From assembly GCF_006861795.1 (NCBI RefSeq), contig NZ_VDGH01000003.1, forward strand, positions 328,508 to 392,507: DNA of 64,000 nucleotides, read 5' to 3'. Shown piece by piece: positions 16,614 to 25,833 of the stretch. This DNA is from Psychrobacillus lasiicapitis (GTDB taxonomy: Bacteria; Bacillota; Bacilli; Bacillales_A; Planococcaceae). The position numbers were made by a program, and so were the translations under genes. Each line of letters opens with the position of its first letter. Positions within the stretch are counted from its first letter, which is position 1. The notes beneath the pieces are model-generated. The model did not search any database. It was not told the origin of the DNA and saw only the letters and a program-made list of their open reading frames with translations.

Positions 16614-16659
16614 ATATGAAACCTTTTAGTTTCATTTTATTTATTATATGAAACCTTTT
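16614..16659 (-). promoter_or_regulatory. Spaced direct repeats, operator candidate for the ArsR regulator
   Basis: ATATGAAACCTTTT occurs at 16614-16627 and 16646-16659, exactly 32 bp apart, about three helical turns. Between them AGTTTCATTTT is a partial inverted copy. The site lies directly upstream of the preferred AHSA1 start, as expected for autoregulation. Confidence 0.55.
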
Positions 16660-16703
16660 GGTGTTATGTCAAATGAATAAAATCGTATTCGATGTTTCCG
16701 CAA

Positions 16704-17408
16704 TTACCGTTTAGGAGAATAGTCAAGTGTTGTGAATAATTCTTTTTTCTCGTTTTCCGTCAACTCTCTCCATTCTCCAATGGGAAGCCCTTCAATTGTA
16801 ATATTCATAATTCGAATGCGTTGTAATCGTTTAACAGTAAAGCCAAGTGCAGAGCACATTCTTCTAATTTGTCTATTTAGACCTTGTGTTAAAATGATGT
16901 TGAACGTATTTGGTCCTAACTTTCTTACTTTACAAGGAAGAGTCTTCGTTCCAAGAATGTTAACTCCTGCCGCCATTTTCGTTAAAAAAGTATCTGTAAT
17001 TTTTTCATTGACTGTGACTACATATTCTTTTTCATGCCCTTTTTCAGCACGAAGAATTTCATTGACGATATCGCCATCATTCGTTAATAGGATGAGACCA
17101 TCCGAGTCTTTATCTAATCGACCAATATGGAAAATGCGAAGTGGATGATTCACATAGTCAACGATGTTACCTTTAATATGGCGTTCTGTAGTACTTGTGA
17201 TGCCTACAGGCTTATTTAAAACAAGATACACTAGTGGTTGTTCCACAACAATTGGTTTTCCGTCTACTTGTACATCATCGCCAGCTTCAACTTGACTACC
17301 TAATTCTGCTTGTTTTCCATTTATCATGACTCTTCCATCTGTAATCCACTTGTCCGCTCCTCGGCGAGATACAATGCCGGCTTCACTTAAAAATTTATTT
17401 ATACGCAT
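16704..17408 (-). CDS. rluF: 23S rRNA pseudouridine synthase RluF (RsuA/RluB/E/F family)
   Basis: The 234-residue protein has an N-terminal S4 RNA-binding domain (MRINKFLSEAGIVSRRGADKW) and an RsuA-type catalytic domain. The catalytic aspartate lies in HIGRLDKDSDGLILLTNDG near residue 100, and the C-terminal LTQGLNRQIRRMC motif is typical. RluF makes pseudouridine in helix 80 of 23S rRNA (E. coli position 2604) and can also act on tRNA(Tyr). The ATG at 17408 was chosen over a GTG inside the AGGTGG ribosome binding site. It is a single gene. Confidence 0.88.
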   Translation of the reverse strand: MRINKFLSEAGIVSRRGADKWITDGRVMINGKQAELGSQVEAGDDVQVDGKPIVVEQPLVYLVLNKPVGITSTTERHIKGNIVDYVNHPLRIFHIGRLDKDSDGLILLTNDGDIVNEILRAEKGHEKEYVVTVNEKITDTFLTKMAAGVNILGTKTLPCKVRKLGPNTFNIILTQGLNRQIRRMCSALGFTVKRLQRIRIMNITIEGLPIGEWRELTENEKKELFTTLDYSPKR

Positions 17409-17502
17409 AATTGCCACCTACTTTTATTAGTTAATATAATTATATCAAAGCGTGAAACCATTATAGTGCAAATTCCGTATAAAAGAAAAGGAGTGAGCGA
17501 AG

Positions 17503-18465
17503 ATGACGGTAAATGAAAAAATCGAACGAACATATAATGCACTTAAAAAAGATTTAGGATGGACGGTAGATAAGAGAGTAACATTATCGCTTGCAGGGTA
17601 TTATGTAACATTAGAGAGAGAATTTAACGAGAAAAGATATAATGAGATTTCGACGCATATTAAAAAAAGTGCTGGCATGTTTAGTCCATTGCGTTCTCAC
17701 TTACACCCTCTTTTCGTCTCCACGCTAGATGTAAGTGATATGGAAGTGAAACAAGCGGTAGATTTGCTAATAGAAAAAGCAGAGGCATTAAAAGCAGCTT
17801 CTTTTAAGATGAATAGCTACGCGTATTTAGCTGCGTTAATGATGTCTAATGACAAAGAGAATTGGCCAGGAGAAATAAAGCATGCAGAGCAACTAATGGC
17901 AGATATGAAAAAACATCATCGTTTTCTGACATCAACAGATGATTATCCGTATGCAATGTTTTTAGGGCAGCTAGAAGGAGATACTGCTCTTCGTGCGGAA
18001 ACGATGAACAGGTACTACAAAGAACTGAAGGGACATAAATTTTACGCTGGCAATGAATTGCAGTGGATGTCTCAAGTGATAACGTACACAAATCCTACCT
18101 ATGAAGAAAGTTTAATACAAAGGGCTGTTATTATTCGTGATGGTTTTAAAAGCGTCAAAATTAAAACATCGATGCCTCAATATCCGATTATTGGATTTAT
18201 GGCTGCCCTAAAATTAGAGGAAGATCAGTTAAATGAAATCGTGACTACTTACGAATCTATTGCAAGTATGAAACTATTTTCTTGGTATAAAGAATCAGCA
18301 TTGCCAATAGCGTTTGGTCTTTCATTAAGAACATCAAAAGATATCTATGCGACTGCCGCAATTTCGATGGCAACTTCCTTAAAACTTATTCTACAAGCGC
18401 AACAAGCGATGATGATTTCTACTATTGCGGCAACGAGCGTGGCAGCATCATCCAGTAACAATTAA
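17503..18465 (+). CDS. DUF4003 family protein
   Basis: The 320-residue soluble protein is helical and matches the DUF4003 family of Bacillales in length and in the opening EKIERTYNALKKDLGWTVDKR. FKMNSYAYLAALMM in the middle and an Ala/Ser-rich C-terminus also fit. No catalytic motif is visible and its function is unknown. An AAAAGGAGTGAG ribosome binding site precedes the ATG. It is transcribed just ahead of a thioesterase gene, with a 54-bp gap. Confidence 0.75.
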   Translation: MTVNEKIERTYNALKKDLGWTVDKRVTLSLAGYYVTLEREFNEKRYNEISTHIKKSAGMFSPLRSHLHPLFVSTLDVSDMEVKQAVDLLIEKAEALKAASFKMNSYAYLAALMMSNDKENWPGEIKHAEQLMADMKKHHRFLTSTDDYPYAMFLGQLEGDTALRAETMNRYYKELKGHKFYAGNELQWMSQVITYTNPTYEESLIQRAVIIRDGFKSVKIKTSMPQYPIIGFMAALKLEEDQLNEIVTTYESIASMKLFSWYKESALPIAFGLSLRTSKDIYATAAISMATSLKLILQAQQAMMISTIAATSVAASSSNN

Positions 18466-18519
18466 ACATCATGGTATACTATCAAGGAATAGAAACAGAC
18501 GATTAAAGGAGCAATAAAT

Positions 18520-18993
18520 ATGAACACAAACCCGATGAGCCAATCTAGAACAATTCAAACCCATTTAGTCCTTCCTCCGGACACAAACCATCATCAAACA
18601 ATCTTCGGTGGAAAAGTACTTGCCTATATCGATGAAATTGCGGCAATTACGGCTATGAAGCATGCAAAAGGAGCTGTTGTAACAGCATCTATAGATTCAG
18701 TAGATTTTGTTTCTTCCGCAAGAGTAGGGGATGTAATTGAATTAGATGCAATTGTTTCCTCGACTGGCCGTTCTTCCATGGAAGTATATGTACGTGTAAC
18801 ATCAACAAATGTTTTAACTGGGGAAGAAAAGCTAACGACCGAGTCTTTTGTAACAATGGTAGCGGTGGATGAAAACAATAAACCTATTCCAGTAAAAGGT
18901 ATTCATCCAGAAACGAAAGAGGAAATTCGATTATTTGAAACGGGACCTGCTAGACGCTTACATCGTAGACAACGCATGGAGATGAGATACTAG
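18520..18993 (+). CDS. Acyl-CoA thioesterase (YkhA type, hotdog fold)
   Basis: The 157-residue hotdog protein carries HQTIFGGKVLAYIDEIAAI near residues 26-44, holding the helix and catalytic region of the YciA/YkhA/BFIT group. VDFVSSARVGDVIEL and SSMEVYVRV form the typical strands. These enzymes hydrolyse acyl-CoA to free acid and CoA in the cytoplasm and usually form hexamers. The basic C-terminus RRLHRRQRMEMRY is a common tail. It has an AAAGGAGC ribosome binding site and is followed closely by a small membrane protein gene. Confidence 0.88.
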   Translation: MNTNPMSQSRTIQTHLVLPPDTNHHQTIFGGKVLAYIDEIAAITAMKHAKGAVVTASIDSVDFVSSARVGDVIELDAIVSSTGRSSMEVYVRVTSTNVLTGEEKLTTESFVTMVAVDENNKPIPVKGIHPETKEEIRLFETGPARRLHRRQRMEMRY

Positions 18994-19012
18994 AAGAGTA
19001 GGAAGTGATCGC

Positions 19013-19390
19013 ATGTTAAAGCGAATCGACGAACTTTATAAATATATTTTGATTATGCTGCTCGTCGTTTATTTGATCAATTCTATGTATATTAAGGAAC
19101 TGACAATCACCTTTATCATTATAGCTTTTGTAATTATTCTGGAGTTAGTAAAACATCGGCAACACATAAAGAAACTTTCTTTCCCTCAATTAGCTATAAT
19201 CGGGATAATTTTGCTAACAAGTGGTGCTGGAATTATTTATTTACTCGTGTTGTTTCAGATTTTCTTAGATCCATTTTCTTTATCCGCTTCTTTGGAAACA
19301 ATGTTATTAGTCCTTTTTGTATTCATTTGCTTATATGGATTAGGATACTTTTTAAAAAGAATATTTGGGCGGGCATTGAAAAATCCGTAA
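19013..19390 (+). CDS. Small membrane protein of unknown function
   Basis: The 125-residue product has four hydrophobic segments (about residues 10-25, 30-44, 60-85 and 92-112) with basic loops such as KHRQHIKKL between them. It resembles PsiE-like four-segment proteins in outline only, and I do not recognise the family. It follows the thioesterase gene by 19 bp with a GGAAGTGATCGC ribosome binding region, and a terminator closes the unit. Confidence 0.6.
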   Translation: MLKRIDELYKYILIMLLVVYLINSMYIKELTITFIIIAFVIILELVKHRQHIKKLSFPQLAIIGIILLTSGAGIIYLLVLFQIFLDPFSLSASLETMLLVLFVFICLYGLGYFLKRIFGRALKNP

Positions 19391-19396
19391 AATTAC

Positions 19397-19435
19397 CTTT
19401 AGAAGTTATGAATATATAGCTTCTAAAGTTTTTTT
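19397..19435 (+). terminator. Intrinsic terminator
   Basis: CTTTAGAAG pairs with CTTCTAAAG, followed by a T7 run. Confidence 0.8.
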
Positions 19436-19485
19436 GTGAAACTATAAGGAATGTTCAATCGTATGTATTGGTAGAGGTGTTGCAG

Positions 19486-20292
19486 ATGAAGCATATATAT
19501 GAACGGACGGCAAAGTATACGAAGTTAGGTTCATTGTTAACGTTAGTTATCTATGTAGCGCTAGTTTTTATATTTAAAGATATTATGTGGAAAGATTTCG
19601 AGACGCATTTTATGTTGGGATTTTCAGTATGCATGCTGTTAGGTACTTCTTACTTTTTTCAGCATGCAGCAGAAAAGTTACCAGATGAGAAAAAAACAGA
19701 TAGCGAATATTATTCTGTCGATTTCCCTGTTAACGAGCTTAACTTTCAAAATGATGTGTCCATCATTCCTCAAAGTTACTTAGTTTCCCATACAGGAGAG
19801 CGGCTTTACAAAATTACACCAACCGAAAATGAACCAATTAAACGTAAGCTAACTGCCTTTGCGATTTTTAAAAGTGGTATGTTCTTCCCGATTACGTATG
19901 ATGTGAAGACAATGGATGGGAAGTTAGTAAGTCATTTTACGATAAAAAATAAACTTAAATTTATGCGAATGAAAGTATATGATCATACAAAATCACCTAT
20001 ATCCACTGTTATTATGCCATTAGCCTCTTTAAAAAATAGAGCAGTTATTTTCGATGTGCATAATGAAAAGATGCACGAAATGAAAGCGAAAAGTACATAC
20101 GGAGATATCGACGTAAATAGCTTTGAGGGAAAACGTCTGGCAACGTATCGTTTTGGTATGTTTCCTTATGCAACTCACCCGGCATTTGAAGCACAAGCGA
20201 TGAACATTCATGTATCGCTCGCAAATGATTTATCGCACATAGAAAAATTGACCTTTACTGCATTGTTTTATTACTGGACGGCCAATCAATAA
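19486..20292 (+). CDS. Membrane-anchored hypothetical protein
   Basis: The 268-residue protein has two N-terminal membrane segments (about residues 15-30 and 42-57), then a soluble domain of about 200 residues rich in beta-strand patterns. I do not recognise the family and see no catalytic motif. The ATG at 19486 follows AGAGGTG at 6 bp; an upstream in-frame start at 19468 has no ribosome binding site. The domain probably faces the cytoplasm, judged only from the positive residues before the first segment. Confidence 0.6.
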   Translation: MKHIYERTAKYTKLGSLLTLVIYVALVFIFKDIMWKDFETHFMLGFSVCMLLGTSYFFQHAAEKLPDEKKTDSEYYSVDFPVNELNFQNDVSIIPQSYLVSHTGERLYKITPTENEPIKRKLTAFAIFKSGMFFPITYDVKTMDGKLVSHFTIKNKLKFMRMKVYDHTKSPISTVIMPLASLKNRAVIFDVHNEKMHEMKAKSTYGDIDVNSFEGKRLATYRFGMFPYATHPAFEAQAMNIHVSLANDLSHIEKLTFTALFYYWTANQ

Positions 20293-20320
20293 GGAGCTGA
20301 CTTTGTATTGTCAGCTCCTC
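20293..20320. terminator. Hairpin between convergent genes, probable terminator
   Basis: GGAGCTGAC and GTCAGCTCC pair perfectly around TTTGTATT. The T tract is weak on both strands. It lies between the stops of a + gene and rtcB on the - strand. Confidence 0.55.
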
Positions 20321-20322
20321 CA

Positions 20323-21420
20323 TTAATGCGCTTTGTAATTATAAATTGGTTTAATCACTTCCAGCACATCTACAGTATCCTCAATATGTGCAAGTATATC
20401 TTGCATATCTTTATAAGCGAATGGCGATTCATCAACCGTACTTGCTACAACAGAAGTGCTCCAGACGTCTTTCATCGAATCCTGAAAGTCCTCCAATGCA
20501 ACTAATTTTCTAGCTTGGGAACGACTCATAATACGACCTGCACCATGTGGACCAGAATAATTCCAATCAGGATTACCTTTACCGCGGCAGATTAATGAAC
20601 CATCCCGCATATTCATCGGAATAATGACAATTTCTCCATCCTGTGCAGAAATTGCACCTTTACGAAGTATCATATTATCTAAATCGATATAGTTATGAAT
20701 CGTGTCGAATACGGATTCGATCTTCCAATTCATCCCCCTGCAAATGACATCAGCCATCGTTTTACGATTAAGTGCTGCGTACTTTTGGGCAATAGAAAGA
20801 TCCCATAAATAATCTTTCATATTTTGACCTTCTACATACGCTAGATCTTTCGGAACCGCATCTCCTAGAGATTGATAGGCAACTTGTTGATAATGTTCCG
20901 CAATTTGTTTTCCTAAATTTCTGCTTCCCGAGTGAATAACTAAATAGATACTGCCGTCGTTTCCTTCGTTCAGTTCGATAAAATGATTTCCACCACCAAG
21001 AGTTCCGAGACTCAAACGAGCGCGACTTTCATTAATCGGAGCAGTAACTTCTGCAAATGGTATTTCTATTGTATGACGATGCTCTTTGTTTCTAACTCGC
21101 GTTCCGCTTGGGACATTTTTCTTAATAGTTTTATCTAGCTTTTCGAAGTTAATGTCTTCTCTTTTAAGCTCTAGTTTTGCACAAATCATACCGCAACCTA
21201 AGTCGACTCCAACAAAATTAGGTACAACTTTGTCGGAAACTGTCATGGTTGTTCCCACAGTACATCCTTTCCCAGCATGGAGATCAGGCATCATCCGTAT
21301 TTTCGTGTCTTGTAAAAAGGGAAGACTACAAAGCTCCTCAACCTGACGCTTTGCCGTTTCCTCAATTGTATTTGTAAAAACAAGTGCACGATTAAATGTT
21401 CCTTCTATTTCTATCAACAT
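20323..21420 (-). CDS. rtcB: RtcB family RNA-splicing ligase
   Basis: The 365-residue protein belongs to the RtcB family. Family members join RNA with 2',3'-cyclic phosphate or 3'-phosphate to 5'-OH ends using GTP and Mn2+. Visible motifs are MPDLHAGKGCTVGTT, GVDLGCGM with the metal-binding Asp/Cys, GTLGGGNHFIE, the HSGSRNLG block, and SGPHGAGR with the histidine that takes GMP. It is shorter than the 408-residue E. coli protein, as in the RtcB2-like subgroup. There is no RtcA or archease gene beside it. CorA lies immediately upstream on the same strand, 14 bp away. Confidence 0.9.
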   Translation of the reverse strand: MLIEIEGTFNRALVFTNTIEETAKRQVEELCSLPFLQDTKIRMMPDLHAGKGCTVGTTMTVSDKVVPNFVGVDLGCGMICAKLELKREDINFEKLDKTIKKNVPSGTRVRNKEHRHTIEIPFAEVTAPINESRARLSLGTLGGGNHFIELNEGNDGSIYLVIHSGSRNLGKQIAEHYQQVAYQSLGDAVPKDLAYVEGQNMKDYLWDLSIAQKYAALNRKTMADVICRGMNWKIESVFDTIHNYIDLDNMILRKGAISAQDGEIVIIPMNMRDGSLICRGKGNPDWNYSGPHGAGRIMSRSQARKLVALEDFQDSMKDVWSTSVVASTVDESPFAYKDMQDILAHIEDTVDVLEVIKPIYNYKAH

Positions 21421-21434
21421 TTCACCTCATTAAG

Positions 21435-22397
21435 TTAGTTTTTAAACAAGTTAAACCAGCCCTTATATTTAAACCAAGCAAGCATCGATACTGCAATAAT
21501 TAACATAATACCAAGTACAATAAAATAGCTGTAACGCCATTCAAGTTCTGGCATATTCGTGAAATTCATCCCATATACTCCAGCGATAAATGTTAAAGGG
21601 ATGAAAACGGTGGAAACAGTTGTTAAAATCATCATAATTCGGTTCATCTGGCTCGAGTTGATGGACATTTGACTATCTCGAATATCAGCTGTTAGCTCTC
21701 TGTTCGATTCCACCATATCGCCAAGCTTTAATAGGTGATCGTAAATGTCCCCAAAGTAGGCTTTTTCCGTTTGTTGCAAATTGACACGCTCAGAATTCAA
21801 TACCCTGTAGATTAAATCTCGCATTGGAAGAATTGTTCGTCGCAATCGCAGTAAATCACTTCGTAGGTCAAACACTTGATCTAAGGATAAATGGTATACA
21901 TCGGAGGATAGCTTATCTTCTATATCGTTTAAATAATCTTCAATTTTATAGACAATCGGAAAATATGCATCCACCACTTTATCAACAATATGATAAGCTG
22001 TATGCATCGCTCCGCGGTTCCACCATTTTGTATTTTCTACAATACGTTCGCGTGCTTGATCTAACTCATGCATAGGAGGAAAATGGAAAGTAACTACAAA
22101 GTTTTCTCCAACAAACAAATTTAGTTCTTCTGCTTCCAGTGTTTCTTCGTTAAATGTATGCAACACAAAAAAAGAATGTCCATCGTAATGATCCACTTTT
22201 GGCCGTTGAAGTCGAAACAAACAGTCCTCAATTGCAAGTGGATGAAAATGAAAGAAGGAGCTAAGTAATATTTCCTCTTCTTTTGTAGGTTCACCAATAT
22301 CAACCCAATACCATTCAAACATTTTCTCCTTTATATCCTCCAACTGAAAATCGTTGATTATTTCTTGGTTGGACGTTCTTCCAATTGTTCGAATCAT
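21435..22397 (-). CDS. corA: CorA family magnesium/divalent cation channel
   Basis: The 320-residue protein has a large N-terminal cytoplasmic domain and two C-terminal membrane helices. The selectivity signature YGMNF follows the first helix (about residues 270-280), and the last residues are a basic cytoplasmic tail. CorA forms pentameric channels for Mg2+ or other divalent ions. The ATG has an AAGGGGG ribosome binding site. It is 14 bp upstream of rtcB and separated from the BCCT gene by a strong terminator. Whether it carries Mg2+ or Co2+/Ni2+ cannot be told. Confidence 0.92.
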   Translation of the reverse strand: MIRTIGRTSNQEIINDFQLEDIKEKMFEWYWVDIGEPTKEEEILLSSFFHFHPLAIEDCLFRLQRPKVDHYDGHSFFVLHTFNEETLEAEELNLFVGENFVVTFHFPPMHELDQARERIVENTKWWNRGAMHTAYHIVDKVVDAYFPIVYKIEDYLNDIEDKLSSDVYHLSLDQVFDLRSDLLRLRRTILPMRDLIYRVLNSERVNLQQTEKAYFGDIYDHLLKLGDMVESNRELTADIRDSQMSINSSQMNRIMMILTTVSTVFIPLTFIAGVYGMNFTNMPELEWRYSYFIVLGIMLIIAVSMLAWFKYKGWFNLFKN

Positions 22398-22474
22398 ACT
22401 AAAACCCCCTTGCAGCCTTCATTATCTCATAATTCACTCTATGTATTCAAAATCATTCCGTAATTATTCATAAA

Positions 22475-22522
22475 TAAAAGTAAAATGCCAAGGAAATCTT
22501 GCTAGTCCTTGGCATTTTACTT
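22475..22522. terminator. Very strong bidirectional terminator
   Basis: AAAAGTAAAATGCCAAGGA pairs with its full inverted copy around AATCTTGCTAG. A and T tracts lie on both sides, and it starts just after the BCCT stop. Confidence 0.9.
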
Positions 22523-22524
22523 TT

Positions 22525-24018
22525 TTACTTTTTGGTTTTCGTCTGTTTTACTTCTTTTTTTAGTCCCATTAGTAAAGAGCCAATCATGAGAAGTATCACG
22601 AAAGAAAATGGTAAGGCCGCAATAATTATCGTATTCTGCAAAGCTGTGAGTCCATTAACGGATAACAAAATTATGGCGATGACTGACAGAGTAATCCCCC
22701 AAACAAGTTTTACTTTATTTGGCGGTGTCATGGATCCGTTTGTTGATAGCATACCGAGAACAAAAGTTGCTGAATCAGCCGATGTGATGAAAAAGCAAGC
22801 AATCAATATCACTGCAATAATGGATATAATCGTCGGTAAGGGCATCGAATGGAACATCTCAAATATAGTCAACTCTGTAGAGGCTTGCGCTAAATCGGCA
22901 ATACCTCTTTTTTGTATATCGATAGCAGTTGATCCGAAAGCAGAAAACCAAATTGCTCCCAGTAAAGTAGGTGCAACCAATACAGCCGTTATAAACTCTT
23001 TAATCGTTCTGCCTCTCGATACTCGAGCTATAAACATACTGACAAATGGTGCCCATGAAATCCACCAAGCCCAGTAAAAAATTGTCCAAGTTTCAAGCCA
23101 CTCACGATTAGTTGTGTTAAGTGGTGCTGTTCGTAAACTCATTTGAACGATATTGGCTAAATATCCTCCAAAAGAGTCGGTGAACATATCAAAAATGAGC
23201 AATGTTGGACCTAATAGGACAACAAAACCAAGTAATGCAAGTGCTAGGATTAGGTTTGTATTTGATAGATACTTTATTCCTTTACTTAAACCCGACCATG
23301 CAGAAGCAAGGAATAGAACCGTTACGATAGCGATAATAATAACTTGAGGTACAATTCCAATCGTAACACCGAAAAGATAGTTTAAACCCGCGTTGATTTG
23401 AACGGCCCCAAAGCCTAGTGAAGTAGACACACCAAATGCTGTTGCAAAAACAGCAAGGACATCAACTAGTATTCCCCATGGCCCTTCCATCTTTCTACCG
23501 AAAATCGGCTTCAATGTTGCGGATATTAACGCAGGTTCGTCTTTCCGGAACTGAAAGAATGCAAGGGATAAAGCTACAACTCCATACATAGCCCACACGT
23601 GAAACCCCCAGTGGAAGAAAGACTGACGAAGAGATTCTTTAAAAGCTGTAGCTGTATTAGGTTCTGCTGTTGCCGGATCGATTGCATAATGTGATAAAGG
23701 TTCGGCGGCACCATAAAAAACGAGCCCAATACCCATACCAGCAGAAAATAACATAGAAATCCATGTTATCGTTGAAAATTGTGGACGATCCGTATCTTTT
23801 CCTAAGCGGATTTTTCCGTAAGGACTAAAGATAAAAAATATACTAAGTATCAACATGAATGTCATCAGTAGCATGTAGTACCAACCAAAAGAAGATGCAA
23901 CAAAGCTTTTAATGGTGGTGGTAACTGTTTCAAAACTTTCGGGCTGAAGAGCTCCATACCCAGCGGCTAAAATGATTAAGCCTATTGTGATATAAAATGT
24001 TTTTGATAGTTTCTTCAT
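22525..24018 (-). CDS. BCCT family betaine/carnitine/choline transporter
   Basis: The 497-residue protein has twelve membrane segments and the family's substrate region. The segment ETWTIFYWAWWISWAPFVSMF (in two adjoining parts) near residues 310-330 is the tryptophan-rich box. GMGIGLVFYGAAEPLSHY near residue 95 is the Na+/substrate motif. BCCT carriers take up glycine betaine, choline or carnitine for osmoprotection, usually with Na+; OpuD is the B. subtilis model. It is a single gene with no choline-oxidation genes nearby, so betaine uptake for osmotic stress is the simplest reading. Confidence 0.92.
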   Translation of the reverse strand: MKKLSKTFYITIGLIILAAGYGALQPESFETVTTTIKSFVASSFGWYYMLLMTFMLILSIFFIFSPYGKIRLGKDTDRPQFSTITWISMLFSAGMGIGLVFYGAAEPLSHYAIDPATAEPNTATAFKESLRQSFFHWGFHVWAMYGVVALSLAFFQFRKDEPALISATLKPIFGRKMEGPWGILVDVLAVFATAFGVSTSLGFGAVQINAGLNYLFGVTIGIVPQVIIIAIVTVLFLASAWSGLSKGIKYLSNTNLILALALLGFVVLLGPTLLIFDMFTDSFGGYLANIVQMSLRTAPLNTTNREWLETWTIFYWAWWISWAPFVSMFIARVSRGRTIKEFITAVLVAPTLLGAIWFSAFGSTAIDIQKRGIADLAQASTELTIFEMFHSMPLPTIISIIAVILIACFFITSADSATFVLGMLSTNGSMTPPNKVKLVWGITLSVIAIILLSVNGLTALQNTIIIAALPFSFVILLMIGSLLMGLKKEVKQTKTKK

Positions 24019-24232
24019 ACTTCCCCCTCGTGAAATGGATAATTTAAATGTTTAACTATACTAATAAAGCACTGTGAAATCAAATGATATCAAGGGTTCC
24101 GTTTCTTCAGAGTTTTACCCAAAATTTAAAGATTTCAAACAAATAGAAGCAGCAGAATAAAATTATTTAAAATTCAGTATTGACAGAATAATCAATAGCG
24201 TGTAGTCTATTAATCAATCAAATAGAACAACT

Positions 24233-24389
24233 TTCTTATCAAGAGAGGTGGAGGGACTGGCCCTACGATACCTCAGCAACAGGCTTTTAGTACTGTGCTA
24301 ATTCCAGAAGCGTTTCATGCTTGAAGATAAGAAGAGAATAATTACTCTGACGTGTAAACCTCTTCTTGTTTTAAGAAGGGGTTTTATTT
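24233..24389 (+). ncRNA. SAM riboswitch (S-box) with terminator
   Basis: The P1 stem pairs TTCTTATC (24233-24240) with GATAAGAA (24326-24333). The core contains AGAGAGGTGGAGGGACTGGC and CAGCAACAGGC, as in S-box aptamers. The expression platform is the terminator AAACCTCTTCTT with AAGAAGGGGTTT (24356-24384). SAM binding should favour the terminator and shut off the methionine synthase gene downstream. Confidence 0.95.
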
Positions 24390-24425
24390 GATTTCCAATT
24401 CAAATTTAAGGAGGAAGAAATCATT

Positions 24426-25526
24426 ATGACAGTAAAAACAGTAATTACAGCACCATTTAGAGCGGATCATGTAGGGAGTTTATTGAGACCAGAAAATTTA
24501 CTTCAAGCGAGAAAGGATTTTAAAGCAGGAACCTTCACGAGAGAGCAACTAAAAGAAATAGAAACAAAAGAAGTTAGACGTATTGTAGACAAACAACTAG
24601 AAGTCGGCTTAGAGCTTGTGACGGATGGGGAATTTAGACGTGACTGGTGGCATCTAGACTTTTTAGAACATCTAAATGGATTTGAAGGATATATTCCTGA
24701 AAAGGGATATCAATTTGAAGGATTAGAAACAGACAAATATGAGGTTCGGAACATTGGTAAGATTTCTTTTAACCCAGATCATCCATTTATCCAAGACTTT
24801 ATTGAGTTCAATAAAATTGTAGACGGAAGAGCAGTTGCAAAACAAACAATTCCAAGCCCAAATCAGCTATTCCATCCTGGTATACGAGACGAAAATACTT
24901 ATCCGGATGTAGAAGACTTTGCAAAAGACATTATTAAAGCATATCAAGATGCAATTCAAGCATTTTATCATGAAGGGGTAAGGTATTTACAAATCGATGA
25001 TGTGTACATTGCCGGCCTTTCTTCGCCAGATATTCCTTATAAAGAGGGAGAAAGAGAGTTTTTAATTGACCTTGCACTTCGTGTTATGAATGGAGTATTG
25101 GAAAACAAACCAGAAGATTTAGTTGTGACGACTCATTTATGCCGTGGAAATTACCGATCGACATGGGCATTCGGAGGAAGTTACGCACTAATCGCTCCAA
25201 CCTTTTTCGCTAAAGAAAAAGTAGATGGATTTTTCTTAGAATATGATGATGATCGTTCAGGCGATTTCGAGCCACTTGCACATATTCCGAAAGGAGGAGC
25301 AAAAGTAGTTTTAGGCGTTTTCACTTCAAAAACAGGTGAACTAGAAGACAAAGAAAATATTATCGCACGTGTAAAAGAAGCATCTGAATATGTGCCACTA
25401 GATCAACTAAGTATTAGCCCACAATGTGGTTTTGCTTCTACCCATCATGGCAACAAACTTACTGAAGAGCAACAGTGGGAAAAACTAAAATACATTGTAG
25501 ACATCTCAAAAGAAATCTGGAAATAA
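24426..25526 (+). CDS. YxjG/YxjH-type cobalamin-independent methionine synthase
   Basis: The 366-residue protein is a MetE C-terminal-domain relative, the short form seen as YxjG and YxjH in B. subtilis. It should transfer a methyl group to homocysteine in methionine synthesis or salvage. RADHVGSLLRPENLL opens the protein, and the Zn-ligand motifs TTHLCRGNYRS and SPQCGFASTHHGN are in the second half. An S-box riboswitch directly upstream gives strong independent support for a methionine role. The methyl donor is uncertain because the folate-binding N-terminal half of MetE is absent. It has a GGAGGAAG ribosome binding site. Confidence 0.92.
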   Translation: MTVKTVITAPFRADHVGSLLRPENLLQARKDFKAGTFTREQLKEIETKEVRRIVDKQLEVGLELVTDGEFRRDWWHLDFLEHLNGFEGYIPEKGYQFEGLETDKYEVRNIGKISFNPDHPFIQDFIEFNKIVDGRAVAKQTIPSPNQLFHPGIRDENTYPDVEDFAKDIIKAYQDAIQAFYHEGVRYLQIDDVYIAGLSSPDIPYKEGEREFLIDLALRVMNGVLENKPEDLVVTTHLCRGNYRSTWAFGGSYALIAPTFFAKEKVDGFFLEYDDDRSGDFEPLAHIPKGGAKVVLGVFTSKTGELEDKENIIARVKEASEYVPLDQLSISPQCGFASTHHGNKLTEEQQWEKLKYIVDISKEIWK

Positions 25527-25833
25527 CAAAAGGTAACACCTCGTCGTATGCCAATTACCCATTTGTATAGGCTGAAACGAGTAAATATAAATTGCTTTCT
25601 TTCCTGAAGGTCTCATTTGATTTTTTGGGAAAGAAAGCGACAAATGGCAAGACAAACACCACACACATAAATATGGGAAGTATTAAAAAGAGCGTATTCT
25701 TCGGAGGCGTTCTTTTTTCTATCATTAAGCACAATTTAAATTTAATCGTTACAGTCATCGTACTGGTTGCTTTCTCTAACTGATTGATAGCCCTTGCTGT
25801 TTACTAGATACTAAACATCAAAATAATTCACCT
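25527..25833. other. Intergenic stretch without a clear gene
   Basis: The stretch holds a possible hairpin (AAAAGAGCGT near 25684 with GCGTTCTTTT) and short overlapping ORFs on both strands. Neither ORF has a ribosome binding site. It may be a decayed gene; nothing firm can be assigned. Confidence 0.4.

Noticed and set aside
25555-25783. Two overlapping small ORFs with hydrophobic stretches on opposite strands
   Set aside because: No ribosome binding site or promoter on either strand. They may be remains of a gene but cannot be supported.
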